From Platynereis dumerilii (lineage: Eukaryota; Annelida; Polychaeta; Phyllodocida; Nereididae), in NCBI GenBank assembly GCA_026936325.1, contig JAPTHN010000010.1, positions 51,395,283-51,459,282 of the forward strand: 64,000 bases of DNA, written 5' to 3'. A program made the position numbers and the translations under genes. Below, piece by piece: positions 34,860 through 48,100 of this stretch. Below the pieces are notes generated by a model. That model was not told where the DNA came from and did not search any database. It saw only the letters and a program-made list of their open reading frames with translations. Each line of letters begins with the position of its first letter. The stretch's first letter is position 1.

Positions 34860-35218
34860 TCTACGTCGTATAGACATACTCTGCCGACTTTACAATTATA
34901 TCCTAGGCAGGCCAATCCTAGCCCCAGACCTGTGACCCTTCATTGTGCATTGGAGTCACTGGGGCTAGGCCAATGCAGAGTCTTTCTCAACTCCCTGGGG
35001 AGTATTCAGCCTTGAACACGGGGTTAACCGCAGGGGCTTAAGAGCTCATTCCAGCACCATCACTATGGTTGCCTTATTGCCAAGTACCATTGCACCTCGG
35101 TGGGGTGGGGCAGAGGTTTCAGGAAGATCTGCCCAACTCCTCCATGCCATGGCTGGGATTTGCACCCAAGACCTTGCGCACGTGAGTCGAGCACCTTATC
35201 CACTAGGCCACACCATCC
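34860..35218 (-). mobile_element. tRNA-derived SINE, minus strand
   Basis: Read on the minus strand from 35218: gtggatggtgtggcctagtg, with A box TGGCCTAGTGGATAAGG and B box GGGTGCAAATCCC, then a long body. It is a different family from the one at 9470-9762. The 3' boundary near 34860 is approximate and I did not find a clear target duplication. Confidence 0.7.
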
Positions 35219-36003
35219 ACAAATTTGAAACAGTTATTATACTTGCTGGAAGTGGTTGAATTTTTTCTGATATGTCAAGACTGGGTCAATCATTTATGGC
35301 GATATATCCAAAAATTTTACTCGTAAAGTTTAAAGTCAAATTTTCTCTTCTTTTGTTATCTTAAAAGCAACCTTACTCCACTTCTTATTTTCTCTGTTTG
35401 CTTAGGCCTACACGTTTGAGCACAAATAAGGGAAAACTATTCAATTCTAGGGAATTTTTGTCACTAAATTTGAAATAATTAAATTAGTTGTAAATCATGC
35501 ATTCAGTTGGGGTTGAGATATTTCAAAGAGTTGAATTAGTCATTTGAATTTCTATTAAGTCAATCATACATAGTTTTAAGCTGACTTTGGGATCTATTAA
35601 GAGAAATGGCATTACAGATCTGCCGTATGCTGTATCTCTGTAGCTTCTATATGTGGCTTTAGTCATAGTGGCTATTTGCAGTGTTCTGTTAGCTTGGCCA
35701 GGCTAATGCAGTTTTGATGGCTGCTATTGTTTTAGAGTGCCCTGGTTTTTGCTTATTGTTCATAGTAATTACTAATAAGAAGTGCTCTAGTTTTTTGCAC
35801 ACACAGTTGTAAGGCAAATAATACTGAGTTGTGCTTCAGAACTATAGATGGGGGTCTGAGGCTTTTGTTGGGCTAATGTAAGTTACTTGCCTTCTCAAAA
35901 GAGGAGTTTTAGTTTGTGGTTTCAATCAGTTTATGTCTTTACAATAGGAACAACCACTTAGTTCTCCTTGTTCTTCGATATTGGATGTCATCTATGAGCT
36001 TTT

Positions 36004-36060
36004 TTGATTGATTGATTGATTTATACAGATTTTCATACAGGTTACAAATTTAAAGAAATG
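36004..36060 (-). mobile_element. LINE 3' tail fragment
   Basis: (GATT)n then tatacagattttcatacagg on the plus strand; read on the minus strand this is a simple tandem tail after a short AT-rich 3' end, as for CR1/L2 elements. Confidence 0.4.
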
Positions 36061-36539
36061 AAATGAGCTAACAAGTTTCCCCCCTTTCCTTCACCTTTGA
36101 GGTAGGCCATATTCTTTGTTGAAGTTACCTATATTTTTATTCCCTTTTCTTCATTTTTAAGCCAAGTTTGTACACAAAGTTTTTTTCATCACAAGGATAT
36201 ATCTTGCATTAAAATTACTTATGAAACATTGCCTGACATTTCTCTCAATATCACTACACATATGTGCCAAAGCAAGCCCTGAATTGCTACTTATATATTC
36301 TCAAGAGGACATGAGAAACAGTTTTGCTAGAGCTACAATGTTGAGATAACCTTTTGAGGCCCTCTGTGAATATCTGGTTCTAAATGTTGGGGCCCTTGGG
36401 AGAGCAGAACTATCTTTTGGCTTGGAGAAATAGTGTGAAATACCCCAGAATTCTTCTGTATTATCAGACAATTCCTGCTTATTGTGTTTGTAGTGTGTTT
36501 GATATTGATTCAATTTGATTGTCCACTGCAGTGTCTACT

Positions 36540-36620
36540 TCTGGGGCTCAATGGCATAGAGGTTAGGAGGTTATGTTGTTGTGCCAATGACTTGGGTTCG
36601 ATTTAAGTAAGTAGTGAAGT
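36540..36620 (+). mobile_element. Degenerate tRNA-like SINE head
   Basis: It has an A-box-like tggcatagaggttagg and a B-box-like gggttcgattt about 40 bp later. It is too decayed to assign to a family. Confidence 0.35.
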
Positions 36621-36702
36621 TAGGATTTCCTTCTTCTTTGATTGAGGTACTAGTACCACACCAAGTAAAATTCTTAGCCAATCCAAGAAAACACTTCTTT
36701 CG

Positions 36703-36800
36703 GAATTATTGGATTGGATTGGATTGGATGCGTTTTTTTTACACAACATAGTGCACTTGCAATTTACATAAATTATATAATCAGAAATTATGAATATTCT
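36703..36800 (-). mobile_element. LINE 3' tail fragment
   Basis: (ATTGG)n on the plus strand at 36709-36730, followed by AT-rich DNA ending in a T run. On the minus strand this reads as a LINE end with a CCAAT-type tandem tail. Confidence 0.4.
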
Positions 36801-37919
36801 ACTATGTTGTGCTTATTAACGCAAGATGATTAAATGAATGAAAAGTATACCACTGGGACCTCCATTGCAGCCCATGCTTTTCAAACTACGCAGCAATATG
36901 CCTCTCCTATCTACCTTCCTATCTATCAATCTATTTATTTATCCATCTGTCTAGCTCTGTATATCTATCTATGTCCAGGTATCCGGATTTATATTCTATC
37001 TATCCAGTATACACATATTTGACTGGTGTCTAGACTCTTTGCTTAGTCCAGACTCAAGAATGATCCCAAATAAGTGACAACCACCACTGAAAAAGAAAAA
37101 AATAATAAAACCAGATGAACTATTTTCAGTTACAGCTGTGGCGAAAACTTGTAATGGCTTTTGAGAATTGATGGTGTGATCAGGTGTGATCCTGTAGTCA
37201 ATTGCCAACAGTGACTTTTTATCTGCAGAATTTATCTCCTTCTGAAAGATATACAGGTCTGCTGCTGCAGTGATAGTGTCTTGATTCAGGCTGATTGTAT
37301 TCACTGTATGCAGATGGCTGAGATGGGTCATTTGGGGCTCAGAGTTGGGGCCCTTATGGGACAGGTTTGGCCATTTGGTTCATTGTTGATGACACCTTGA
37401 CTTGGTTTAATTGGTTCTTGTCCAGTTGTCCTGCTGGGTGGCCATTTTGTTTTGTAGGGCAAGTGTTGGGTGGTCAACTTAATGGCAAGACTTGCCCTTG
37501 ATTTACACGTCTTTGAATGTTTGGTTGGAGATTCTTTGCATAAGCTGAGTTGGTAGCTCTCTGGGCATCTAATCTTGGGCCTAGATTTGAATCGAGCTCT
37601 AGCGAGCTCTACTGCATTGACCTTAATTAATTAATCCTTGCCCGAATGAAGGGACATTTATGTGCATCCCCGGCTTACTGCCTGGAAGCCCATTTATGTC
37701 CCTAAAAGATGCTGGTGATGTCACAAAGACAGATTGTGGTAGATGGTTTTGTTGGAAAACCCCAGTCTGGTATGGGTTTTAATTAATTAATTAATTTGAT
37801 TGTAATCCACTTTTCAATCATCCTACGCCATATTGCAGCACTTTCTGTCCTAAAAAGCCTACCAGATTGCAAAAAAGAGGACATACAATTTTCTCTCTCC
37901 GCATTCAGCAATGCACCTC

Positions 37920-40420
37920 AAACAAACAACTTTTAATTCTTAAATTTTGACAGATTTTATGTTGTCCCATGCAATGTGCATTTCTCTCACGAGGGTTCAC
38001 TTGGTGTTACTGCTGTTTGCCAGCTTTGGCCTGCTTCACTAGTAGCTTCGACAGTCTTGTACTAGCAATACCCGAACATACAACTTTTCATTCTTAGTGT
38101 GACAAATTTTCATTGTTGTCCTTTGCAATGTGCTTTGGTTTCAAGCTCCAGCAAACTCGAGCAACTGGTCCACTTCTACACTGTTATTCATCCTTCCGTT
38201 TACTGTTATTAGCAATACTCTAGCTTACTGCAAACAACTTTTCATTCTTGAAGGGTGACTAATTGTCGTTGTTGTCCCATGCAGTGTGCATTACTTTCAT
38301 GAGGCTTCATCTGGTAAATGTAAATGCTTGCCAAGCTCTGGCAAAGTTCTGAAGCATTAACATTCCTTTTTCTCCGTAATATACTCTTATATTCGCAATA
38401 TCTCAGCAATGGCCAGCATACGACTTTTCGCTCTTAAAACGTGAAAAATTGTCATGTTGTCCCAAGCAATGTGCATTGCTTTCACGAGGCTTCACTTGGT
38501 GTTTCTGCTGTTTGCCTGCTTTGGGTTGCTTCAGCAAGCTCTAGCAATACAAGCTCCAGCAAATGGCCCATTTGAAGCATCAACACTCTTATTTATCCGT
38601 CTATACTTTTTACTTACTCATAGGCATAGGCTACCCTAACACAACTTTTCCACCCAGATAATCTACCCTAGACGAATCTGTCTGTTCTCAAATATTATCA
38701 TAAGATTTTGCGTCAGAGCGTCACAGCCAATCAGCGAGCACTATTTCCGTCCACTTCAAATCTTTACCGTTGATTTGCGTAAGATCTATTCTGAACAGTC
38801 CTCAGCGGCCTACGACCTATCCTTTTGAAGCTCTCAGGGAGATCTATCTATTCCACTAATTTGCTAATCTCTACGACATACGGAATATGTGAATTGGCGA
38901 AATTGGCGAAATTTGCATAACATGTGTGAAGGCTTGTTCATTGGCCAGGCTTTGGGGTGTGTCCTGATTTATTCACTGAAGGCTCTGCTGAAGTGAACTT
39001 TTCATCCCTGTATAATAATTTCTCATTTTAATAATAACTTCCTTGATTGTATACCACTGTGTATGAATAAAGATGATTATAATAATATAGTGTGATAAAT
39101 TGTCATTGTTGTCCGATGGAATGTCCGTTGCTTTCGTGAACACTCCTGCAATATATATAGCAATTGCTTGTACACCATAATTTGTGTGTGAAATAAATTT
39201 ATATATCCTTCTTACATTCAAACTAAACTCCACCTGACATGACCTGAGCATTGTCCACTGCTAACGTCTCTCCCAGGCATCCCACTCACTGGAACTATCC
39301 ACCTATCCCTCTTTTTATATACTATCCTTCTTATGAGGGCAAACAACCTCCTGACTACTCTTTTATTCACGATTTTCACTTCACCTCTGTCTAAAATCCA
39401 GGATTGCATGAATCTCTCATGACAAGTCACGCAAAACTTTTCCAAAACTTCTTCTTCTCCTTTCAATTTTCCAAGTAGAGCAGTCATACTTAATACACCT
39501 CTAAACCGCTGTCAAAGCCATATTATTTCACACAAATCAGATGCTTATATGCAAGTTTATTTTCATTTCATTTTCTACCAAACTAAACAAATCTATATCT
39601 GCCCTCTGGTGGAAATGCAAAACATTCACAATTATCTGTCATGACAAGTCATGCAAATGTTAACCCCTACTCATCAACCATACAGCTACCTTAATTCTAC
39701 TCTTTTGCATAATTATCAAATTACAAATACATCCATTTAAGTAATGCTTTTTACCTATGGGTATTTCTAGTATATATATATAGCAACTGGCCCGCTTCAT
39801 TCTAGCATCCATTTACTCTTACAATGTATAGATATTAGCAATAAACTGACACACAACATCTCATTCTTTAAAAGTGTGATAATTTGTCGTTGTTTACATT
39901 TTTTGTCCCAAGCAATGTGCATTGCTTTCTCAAGGCTTCACTTGATGTTTCTGCTGTTTTGCCTGCTTTGGGCTGCTTCAGCGAGCTCTAGCAATACATG
40001 CTCCTGCAACTGGCCCACTTGAAGCATCAACACTCTTATTCATCCGTCTATACTTATGACTTACTCATAGGAGTACCCTAACATACAACTTTTCATCCTT
40101 AAAGTGTGATAAACTGTCATTGTTGTCCAATTCAATGTCCATTGCTTTCACCCTCCTGCAATATATATAAGCAACTGGCCCACTTCATTCAAGCATGCAT
40201 TTACTTGTATAATGTATAGATATTAGCAATAAACTGACATACAACTTCTCATTCTTTAAAAGTGTGATAATTTGTCGTTGTTGACATTTGTTGTCCCATG
40301 CACTGTGCATTGCTTTCATGAGGCTTCACTTGGTGTTTCTGCTGTCTGCCTGCTTTGGGCTGCTTCAGCAAGCTCTGGCAATACATGCTCCAGCAACTGG
40401 CCCACTTGAAGCATCAACAC
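37920..40420 (+). repeat. Cluster of about nine decayed copies of a 150-220 bp unit
   Basis: Each copy runs roughly: caacttttcattcttaaag, tgtgataaattgtcattgtt, gtcccatgcaatgtgcattg, ctttcatgaggcttcacttg, gtgtttctgctgtttgcctg, then actggcccacttgaagcatc. Copies start near 37920, 38080, 38226, 38417, 39085, 39770, 39870, 40085 and 40240. They differ in length and keep different parts. The last runs into the open frame at 40318-40569. Confidence 0.75.
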
Positions 40421-40569
40421 AACAGCTCAGCAGCAGCAGCATCAGCAGCAGTATTGGTAGACGACAGGCAGCTCCACACACACACACAGTTGCCATCTAC
40501 CAACCGACCGCATCACTTGCTTTCAGGAGCTTTCAGGAGCACCGCTTTACAGCAGCGGGGTCTGTTTGA
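40318..40569 (+). CDS. Hypothetical secreted peptide frame at the end of the repeat cluster
   Basis: From ATG 40318 the frame reads MRLHLVFLLSACFGLLQQ and on to ALAIHAPATG, which looks like a signal peptide with a plausible cut after about residue 21, then a Ser-rich stretch and a stop at 40567-40569 (83 residues). Earlier copies in the cluster (for example 38491-38639) keep the same hydrophobic run but lack the ATG at this place or break the frame. This could be a first exon with more exons downstream, a remnant of one, or chance. I do not recognise a family. Confidence 0.25.
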   Translation: MRLHLVFLLSACFGLLQQALAIHAPATGPLEASTQQLSSSSISSSIGRRQAAPHTHTVAIYQPTASLAFRSFQEHRFTAAGSV

Positions 40570-42954
40570 TCATATTTGGATCCCTGGATTAGATCTGCAC
40601 CCATGCTGTTGCAGTATCGCAGTATCTCAATATCGGAGTCCGTAAAATGCAAAACATCATGAACATGGCATAGCGCAACATAAAAGCTATTGCACTAAAT
40701 AAGTATCTCCTTCATCAAATACAATCTCCAAACACTGATTGAATGATAGATTACTGTCATACTGATTACAGCATGTAGTGGTAGTATGCAATCACTACAT
40801 ACATGTACATATGCAACTCTATAATATGCATACCCACTGGTTTATCGGATAGTATCACAACACATTCTGCAGCGAGCGATGCTTTAAGCAAGTGTCGCTC
40901 GATCAACTCAATCGGTAAGTCAGTTATTTTAAGCTTAATTGATCTCTCCCTCAGGGAGTAGCTGATTCTATTCATGGTCTGAATTGTTTCCTATTTTATT
41001 TCCTCCACAGGATGGCTTTTTCTATTGAATTTTTTCCTATTGCCTTTTCCTACTGCATTATTGGTCTAGTTTGTCTACCTTTTGTGTGACTGAAAAGTGT
41101 GGTTTTCCAAGCTATTCGTTTTCTTTTCAACAAACATGTCTTGTTGTATTTCAATTTGTATGCTTCTTTTAAAAGTTGCATAGATCTGCAAAAAATTGTT
41201 TGCTGACTGGTTGTGTCTCCATGCATATTGTGTGCAATGTTGTATTCTTTTCATCTCAATATATATGTGTTGTATTATGCTGTTGATTTTTTCAATTTTC
41301 CTCTATTGTCATTTGTTATTTTTTGCCTCATTAATTTGATTGCATTTGTTGTTGCTTTCAAATGACATGGTTTAATGCATTCAATTGTTTGTTTGTTAGT
41401 TTTCTAAAATTAAAAAAAATGGTCTCCTTCCTGGATTCCCTATCACTGATTCACTGTGTTACAGTGTTTTATTTCACCAAAAGAGTTAGGCAGCAATTTG
41501 TGTCTTCCCTGACCATAGGCTATTGGACACCTCCATTTTTTCTGAAGTTCTACTGATGATGAAGTGTCATCTTTTTCATGTAATGTTTTTGTATTGTCAT
41601 GTCAAATCAGATGAAAAAATCCGGAGTCTTTTACAATTCAATCACGCCAGTAGATCTCTGGATGAATTCGAAATATGACCATGTATTCCTACTGCTGCGT
41701 CATGAAATGATGAAGGTTTCCTCATTGCCCTCTTAGAGTGTACATACATAAGAAGTAGGACAGGTTTTTTATTATTATTTTTGCAGATCACTATGTGGCT
41801 CAGTAAGGTTTGACTTCTCTTACCCTGGTTCTCCTTCTTTTTTTAGTATTGCTTGAGGGATCGCCTATGTCCTAGTATGTTATATTTCTTTTGTATTATA
41901 TCAAATCCATTGTGCGTATGTCGCGCCATTTCAAATCTTAAGCAAGAATCCCGAGACATTTAAAATTCAGTGTATTCCCAGTAAAACATGAAATTCTCAT
42001 CTCTTACTGGCCTATTCTTTTGTGTATAGGAAGTACGGCTGGTCTGTTTGTGAATATCACTAAGTCAGTTAGCTTTCATTTGGTATCTGCTCTGTGCACT
42101 GTGCAGTCATCAGGTTTTGTTTTGCTTCACAATGATGCTTAGGCTAATTCATGCATTGCTTTCCAATTGTAAATCCATTTTGCATAAATCATGTTTCATT
42201 CAAATGTTAAAATCTTTCAGCTTTTACAATTCCATGTATAAAATATATATCAATGCAGCATGAATGTTTTATCTCGTATAAGCTGCTTTATTTGTATATG
42301 CATCAGACATACCGTGTTGAAATCTTATTTTCACTCCGATGAACACTTTGTTTAAAAAATGTTGAATCGTTGTTTATGATTTAGTGTGTGTCACTGTATG
42401 GTGATATAGAACTCTTCCGGTTGTTGAATCGCATATTACCTTGATTTAATTTCATGTTGCATAAAATATTATTTTATGGCCAACCATAAAACGGTCGAAA
42501 TTCATGTATATAGGCCCTTGCCATATCATAATCATTATATTTATAATGTATGTATGATCATGAATAATTTCCCTTGTAATGTGGTCTGCAAGTATTAAAA
42601 TTTTTAAGTTTGTGATTATTTAAACGCTTTTTTGCTTGGTCCTTTGCCTGTTATGGAATTTTTCAACATTCTGAAGTTATTTTTTAATGTAACCTGTGGA
42701 GAATAGAGCCTGTCTCTTTTTAATTCCATGGCATATTTATGGTCATATATTTTATGGTTTAATTTCTTTTATGGTCCAATTTTCAAGCTGATTAGATGGA
42801 CTTTATTGCCCGGTTTGATAAGGTAATAACTTCCTTAATATTCGTTCGCTGCTAACATTATGGATAATTAATTTTCAAAGGATCAGGTACTGCGCAGGAG
42901 CTAAATGGCCGGATAAAAAGAGGAAGGGCAGGACTATGTATTAGTTTGGTATTG

Positions 42955-43015
42955 CAGATAGATAGACAGATATATTGCACATAGATAGATAGATAGATAG
43001 ATAGATAGGTAGATA
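42955..43015. repeat. (GATA)n microsatellite
   Basis: Runs of gatagatagatagata with a few interruptions. Short related GATA tracts occur in the heads of array units 1 and 4, near 46010-46050 and 54590-54640. Confidence 0.9.
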
Positions 43016-44711
43016 TCGCAGAGATGAATAGGAAACCTTCCTGCACAATTCGCAGTGCACGTGGTGTTTAAAAGACGTTGGTCACAGCAAAGGTCCTTGT
43101 GGTATACCTTGTTACTTTCAATGATGATGGTGCATCAAACACAAACACATGCACTTTTACTATTTTATGCAAATTGGTTGTTTGGATAGGCAAACAGGTG
43201 TACAAGTACATCCTTGTATACCTACTCCTGTTTATAAATACAAAAAATATTTGTGCTGTCATACTATGACTTTAGCATGAGTATAATTCCATCGTTTTAT
43301 CAGTTCTTCCATCTTTGAACGATCAAGTTGTTTTTCTGTGGTTGGTCTAAGGATTTGTTCATTATTGTTCTACTCCTTTATAGTTTCATTAAGATTTATA
43401 TATTCATCAACATGATACATTATTTCATTTACTTAATTACCATGCAATTGATATTTACCACAGTAGATCCTGTGATCATAGGAATATGGTATTTTATCAT
43501 AGCAGAGCTTTGTCAGGCCATGATCAGCAGAGTTCTGGTATAACAAGCCATTGCTTGCCAGGCAAATTGCAATAACCCAGGTCACACACATTACCCTCAG
43601 ATAATTACACATAACTGCAGACTATTTTGCCTGTTCAGCTCTACTACATATTTTTCTAGTGTTTTTAGTACTCAGTAATGTACACAGTTATAAGAGATAT
43701 TTGGTCTACTAATGTACAGTGTTGTATGTATGTGGTAGGTCTCTGTGTGAAATATTATGTGTGTGTTGCAAAGTATTCGTTTGAGAGAGTTTCAATTCAT
43801 TTGTTTTAATTCAGAAGTTATAGTATGGTTGCATTTTAACTTTTTGGTGTGCATTTCTGTTTTCATCATGCTTGTTTTGTGTTTGCATCATGATTTCTTG
43901 ACTTTCAAACTAGATACATTTTCTTTCCTTCAAAATGTATTTCTGCATGTGGTTGGTTTTCCTGCATGGTGCACTAATACTATACCCGGAGTCACGGTAA
44001 AGTGACACATTCTGAAAATGTTCGGTTTTTTTTTACTGTGACGTGGATTGGATTAATTGGAATTAAAATTTTGGTTATTAGACTAAAAAGGGAACAAAAA
44101 TCGTCTGTAAATGACGCCTGTCCTTAGTGCCCCACGTCTACTAGTGCCAAAATACAGGATGTAAAGATTAATAGCCGATCAATTAATCACGAAAATAATT
44201 GGGCCCTAATTACCCTATTTTGATCTATTTCAATCTCTGATTACGCATAGGCCTACATATGCCTGGTTGTACCACATACCCACAAAATAGTGCATGCTTT
44301 CTTTGTTGCAAATATATTTCCATTCTCTTTATTGCTGTGACTCTTATGAAAACTACCAATTACCATGACCAACATCATGAACATGGTTCTGGTATTTAAT
44401 TAACATCTACACATTCTCCAGAAACCCAGAATTTCCCACCAAATAATTAAGACAGGAATCTTTGATTGTGCACCAAATTGTGGACTAAAAACAAACCCAG
44501 ATTGTTGAAGCTATTAAGAATGCTTTTGGTGCAAGGAAGTGGCTTTAACTTCAAACAGTTGCCTTTCCTTTCATCTTAACACTTGTTTTCTTTTTCTTTT
44601 GTTTGCCTAATTCATGGTGACCCTGAGGCAAAGGCATTAGTAGTGTGGGAATGGGTACACAGTGCCACACACTATGGGAATGCTGCAGGGCAGTCAATGT
44701 TTTCCATATTT

Positions 44712-44912
44712 ATTTGGTTGGCCTGGTGGTAGTGTGCTGGGTGCCAATCGCTGGGTCCAGGGTTCGAATCCTGCTCTTGCCGGGTCACCTAGGCCTTTGT
44801 TGGATGGCTGTTTCAAGCATCCTTTGCCTCATTGCTGTGTCCTCCTCCTGTCCTAATTAGCCAACCAAGTGCATAAATACAGGACGTAAAGCCCCAGTCA
44901 TCCATCCATCCT
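44712..44912 (+). mobile_element. tRNA-derived SINE with (ATCC)n tail
   Basis: A box tggcctggtggtagtgtg and B box gggttcgaatcc, then a body ending gtgcataaatacaggacg and a catccatccatcc tail. This is the fullest copy in the window of the family whose 5'-truncated copies lie at 2799-2874 and 11578-11644. Confidence 0.85.
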
Positions 44913-45119
44913 TACTTATTTGTGTGTAGATTGCATTTTATTGAGGTATACTAAGGCCAGACATAATTTTTCTTTGCTTCTCAGATCTTCTTGAGACACT
45001 TTTTCTAGGGTAGGATGGAAAAAACAGGAAACAGGTGTAATATAAATTTTATATCCTATCAATTTGATATAAATTGTGAAGCAGCTTTGTATTTTGGATG
45101 GATACAAGAAAAGGAAGGT

Positions 45120-48100
45120 ATACAATATACATTTAATAAGAAACTTTAATTTTCAAGGCAATGTGGTGTTGTGTATGCTACTCTTTAAAAAGTAATTTTG
45201 AATGTGTATCTTTGGCAATTAAGCTAATTTTTCTGCCAAAATCCTGCTGCTAAATGCAATTAATTTCTGCATTTTGATTACTTGAGCTTGAGCTGCATGA
45301 AATTTTAGCAGTTAGTGCTGATGCTAAATTTATTAATTTTCCCTTTTAGTAATTTGAGTTATGAGAAAGTTCTGCCATTGTTGTTGTTCAGATGTTTTTT
45401 TTAACCATTTACCCAATGGCATTTAAAAGCCAGAGAGATGCATTTGTGCAACTTCTTTATGAGGCCCTAAAATGCATTTCACAAAGCAACTGAATAATAA
45501 GCAGTTTTTTAAAACACAGTTTCTAAACATTTCCAAATCGATTTGTCGTGGGAAAACATAACATGAAGTTTCAGGGCCTTTATGCATTATCACGGTGTCA
45601 TTGTAAACAGCAGAACAGCATTTTCTGCTTTTTGCAAAATTATTAGAAGCATAACGGTGTGTGTTACTGTTACATTGTATTTGTACTCATATAAAAGATG
45701 TGAGAGAGATAGTAGTGGAGTGTTATGGATGATTAGATTGATGTGTATTTTATTTATTATTCATTGAATAACAAATGGTACATTGAGCAGGCTGGGGTAC
45801 TGGGGTAATTTTACAATTTTTAATTACAAGTAACCCCGCAGCTAGAGATTAGATTAGAATTATAAGGAAGAGAGAAATTTGAAAGTAACAAGTTAGGTAG
45901 ATAAATTTACATAAGTTATTCATGATACTAAAATGAGGGGAAAATAGTGTGACATAGATTAATAGATTGTCATTGAGATTACATGTAGATTGACAGACAG
46001 AGGTTGACAGACAGATAAATGTACAGATAGATAGCTAGATAGCTGGACTGATTGCTAGATTGCTAGGATTACTCCTCTTTGTTTCTGCCTCTGTTATTTA
46101 TGAATGCTTGCATCTATTTTAGAATTAGGTTCTGTGTTAGATTGCTTAATTAAATGTTGGCCTTTATAGATACTTCTAAAGAACTATTTTGGCATACAAT
46201 GTGCAGAGTTAAGCCGAGTTCATCCCTTGTCAAACTTCAAATGTCAGAAGACGAATGCAATCAATAATGGTTGTTGTAGTTCAGCGGTGAATGAAGTCAG
46301 AGAACTGTCTTTAGTTTGCATTGGCAGGCAACCAAGTTTTAGTGCCTTAAATGGGAGAAACAATAACCTCTACTCATGGCCTACACACGGTCTACTGCTC
46401 TGAAAAACTGAAAAACTTTTCTGTAAGACATCCACAATACAGCCTCATTGTCATGAAACAATTCTAAGATAATTTGGTACATTGTATGCCATTATGGCAT
46501 TGCCATAGCTGTGGATTGAACATGAGACAATGTGAACGGTGCATTTTATGGTGGAATTTGTTAATTTGGTAAACAGGCTTTCCATCTTCTCAAGAAATTG
46601 AAGGAACTGTTGTGTTATAATTATGTCTTACGAAAGTGTTTCCTTCCTTTTTTGTAAAAATTTCCAAAATGAGCACTTGCCTTCTGATATCATCTACCAA
46701 GTAGCTGTAAATTAGCAAGCAGCGGAATTGCAGTGCACTACACTAGCTTGTGGGGATATAGAATTCCAGAGAAGTGGCTTTTTGGAGGTTAATCCAGCGT
46801 GTGATTTAAAGCAGGATCTGAAAGGGTGGAAAATCAGGGTTCCTATTGTTTCCGAAGCTTTTATACATCATTAGTGGATTCGCGGCATTATTCGCGAAGT
46901 TGTGGAGCTGCACCAAAACTCTGCTAAGCTTTTGTTAGGCCCATGATTCTGTGCTAATGGCCACTCCAATAGATTTGATGACATTTTATTGATCATTATG
47001 AAAGAAAAGCACTGTGAAATATCTCCTAAAATCCTCTTAAGGTTCTCCTCTTTTAAAAAATACTTAAAGTAGTTGCTGTTCACTTAAACAATGTTAGATG
47101 GATTTGCATCAGCTTTCATTACTTAAAAGACTTAAGGAATTACCATCAAGTTAAGCCTTGTACATGATCGCTTTAACCTGCTTAAGTTGTGCTATGAAAT
47201 GAAATAACCTAATCCATGTTGGTGTTGTCGAGTTAAGCTGAGGTTGGGTAATGCTGACTGAGATTTGTAACAAGATTTTACGTAGTCACCAAAATTTGCA
47301 GTGACACAATTCATGAGGATTTGCCTTGATTGTTGGTACTTCATTTTGTCAATGGCATTACTAATACTGAACTGATCTCTTTGAAGTACAATGTGAAGGT
47401 CATTGATGGAAGTCTCTTTTTCCTGTATTTTGCATCTAAGCATCCTGAGTTACAGGCAGTGTCTAGAGATGGGAGTATCAGTGCTTATCATCCAAAGAAT
47501 GATGCAGTTCATGGTTCTGGGCAGTGCCTTCTCTGCAGATCTAGTCTGTGTGTTTGTGTTGCACTTTTAAGTTCTTCTTGGAAATGGACTAATCTGGGCG
47601 ACTTCGCTTGCACCAGGGTACTGATTGACATCTTTTGTTTGTTTTTCATGACGTGCTGTCTGGATGGTTTGATCTTTTGTGGTTCTTGATACTAAGCCTC
47701 TGTCTTTTGGGAACAGCTGTTGTTTTTTTTGTTTTTTTATGAGAAAAGTTTTACTGTATTGTCCCTTAAACCGTGATGCTTTTAGTAGGTATAAGTATAA
47801 GTGAATACTGGTCGCAGGTTAGAGAACCTCTATGACCAGATCTAAGATATGGTTGTGATCCCGACGAGCTTTTCTCAAGTATTGTGACAATTTTGGTTAG
47901 TTAAGAGTTGATTTTCTTTGGTCTTGTGCAGTTCTGCTGATTGATCAGTCATCTTGATCTTACAAACCAAATGAACCCTACATTCCTTTGTGTTCAGCTG
48001 CACTCTATTATCATTGCTATGTCCCAGATAATATATCAGTCGTAGGGTCGTTGTTGTCACAGGGTTGTATTACTTTTAGCAATGTGTTAGACAGGTCTTG

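Larger units (their letters stand above)
34081..37919. other. Stretch without a recognised gene
   Basis: AT-rich DNA with scattered repeats: a minus-strand SINE (34860-35218), LINE tails at 36004 and 36703, a tRNA-like relic near 36540 and another weaker one near 34505-34575. The only open frame that looks somewhat coding is on the minus strand at 37331-36996, discussed separately. Confidence 0.6.
40570..45119. other. AT-rich stretch without a recognised gene
   Basis: T-rich DNA without a convincing exon on either strand. It holds a (GATA)n microsatellite at 42955-43015 and a SINE at 44712-44912. The character of 41000-44000 could suit a long 3' UTR or intron, but no gene was found to own it. 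Confidence 0.6.

Noticed and set aside
39218-39487. Minus-strand 89-codon frame (FCVTCHERFMQSWILDRGEV...)
   Set aside because: It has a faint retroelement look, but no motif could be tied to a family and no matching neighbours were found.
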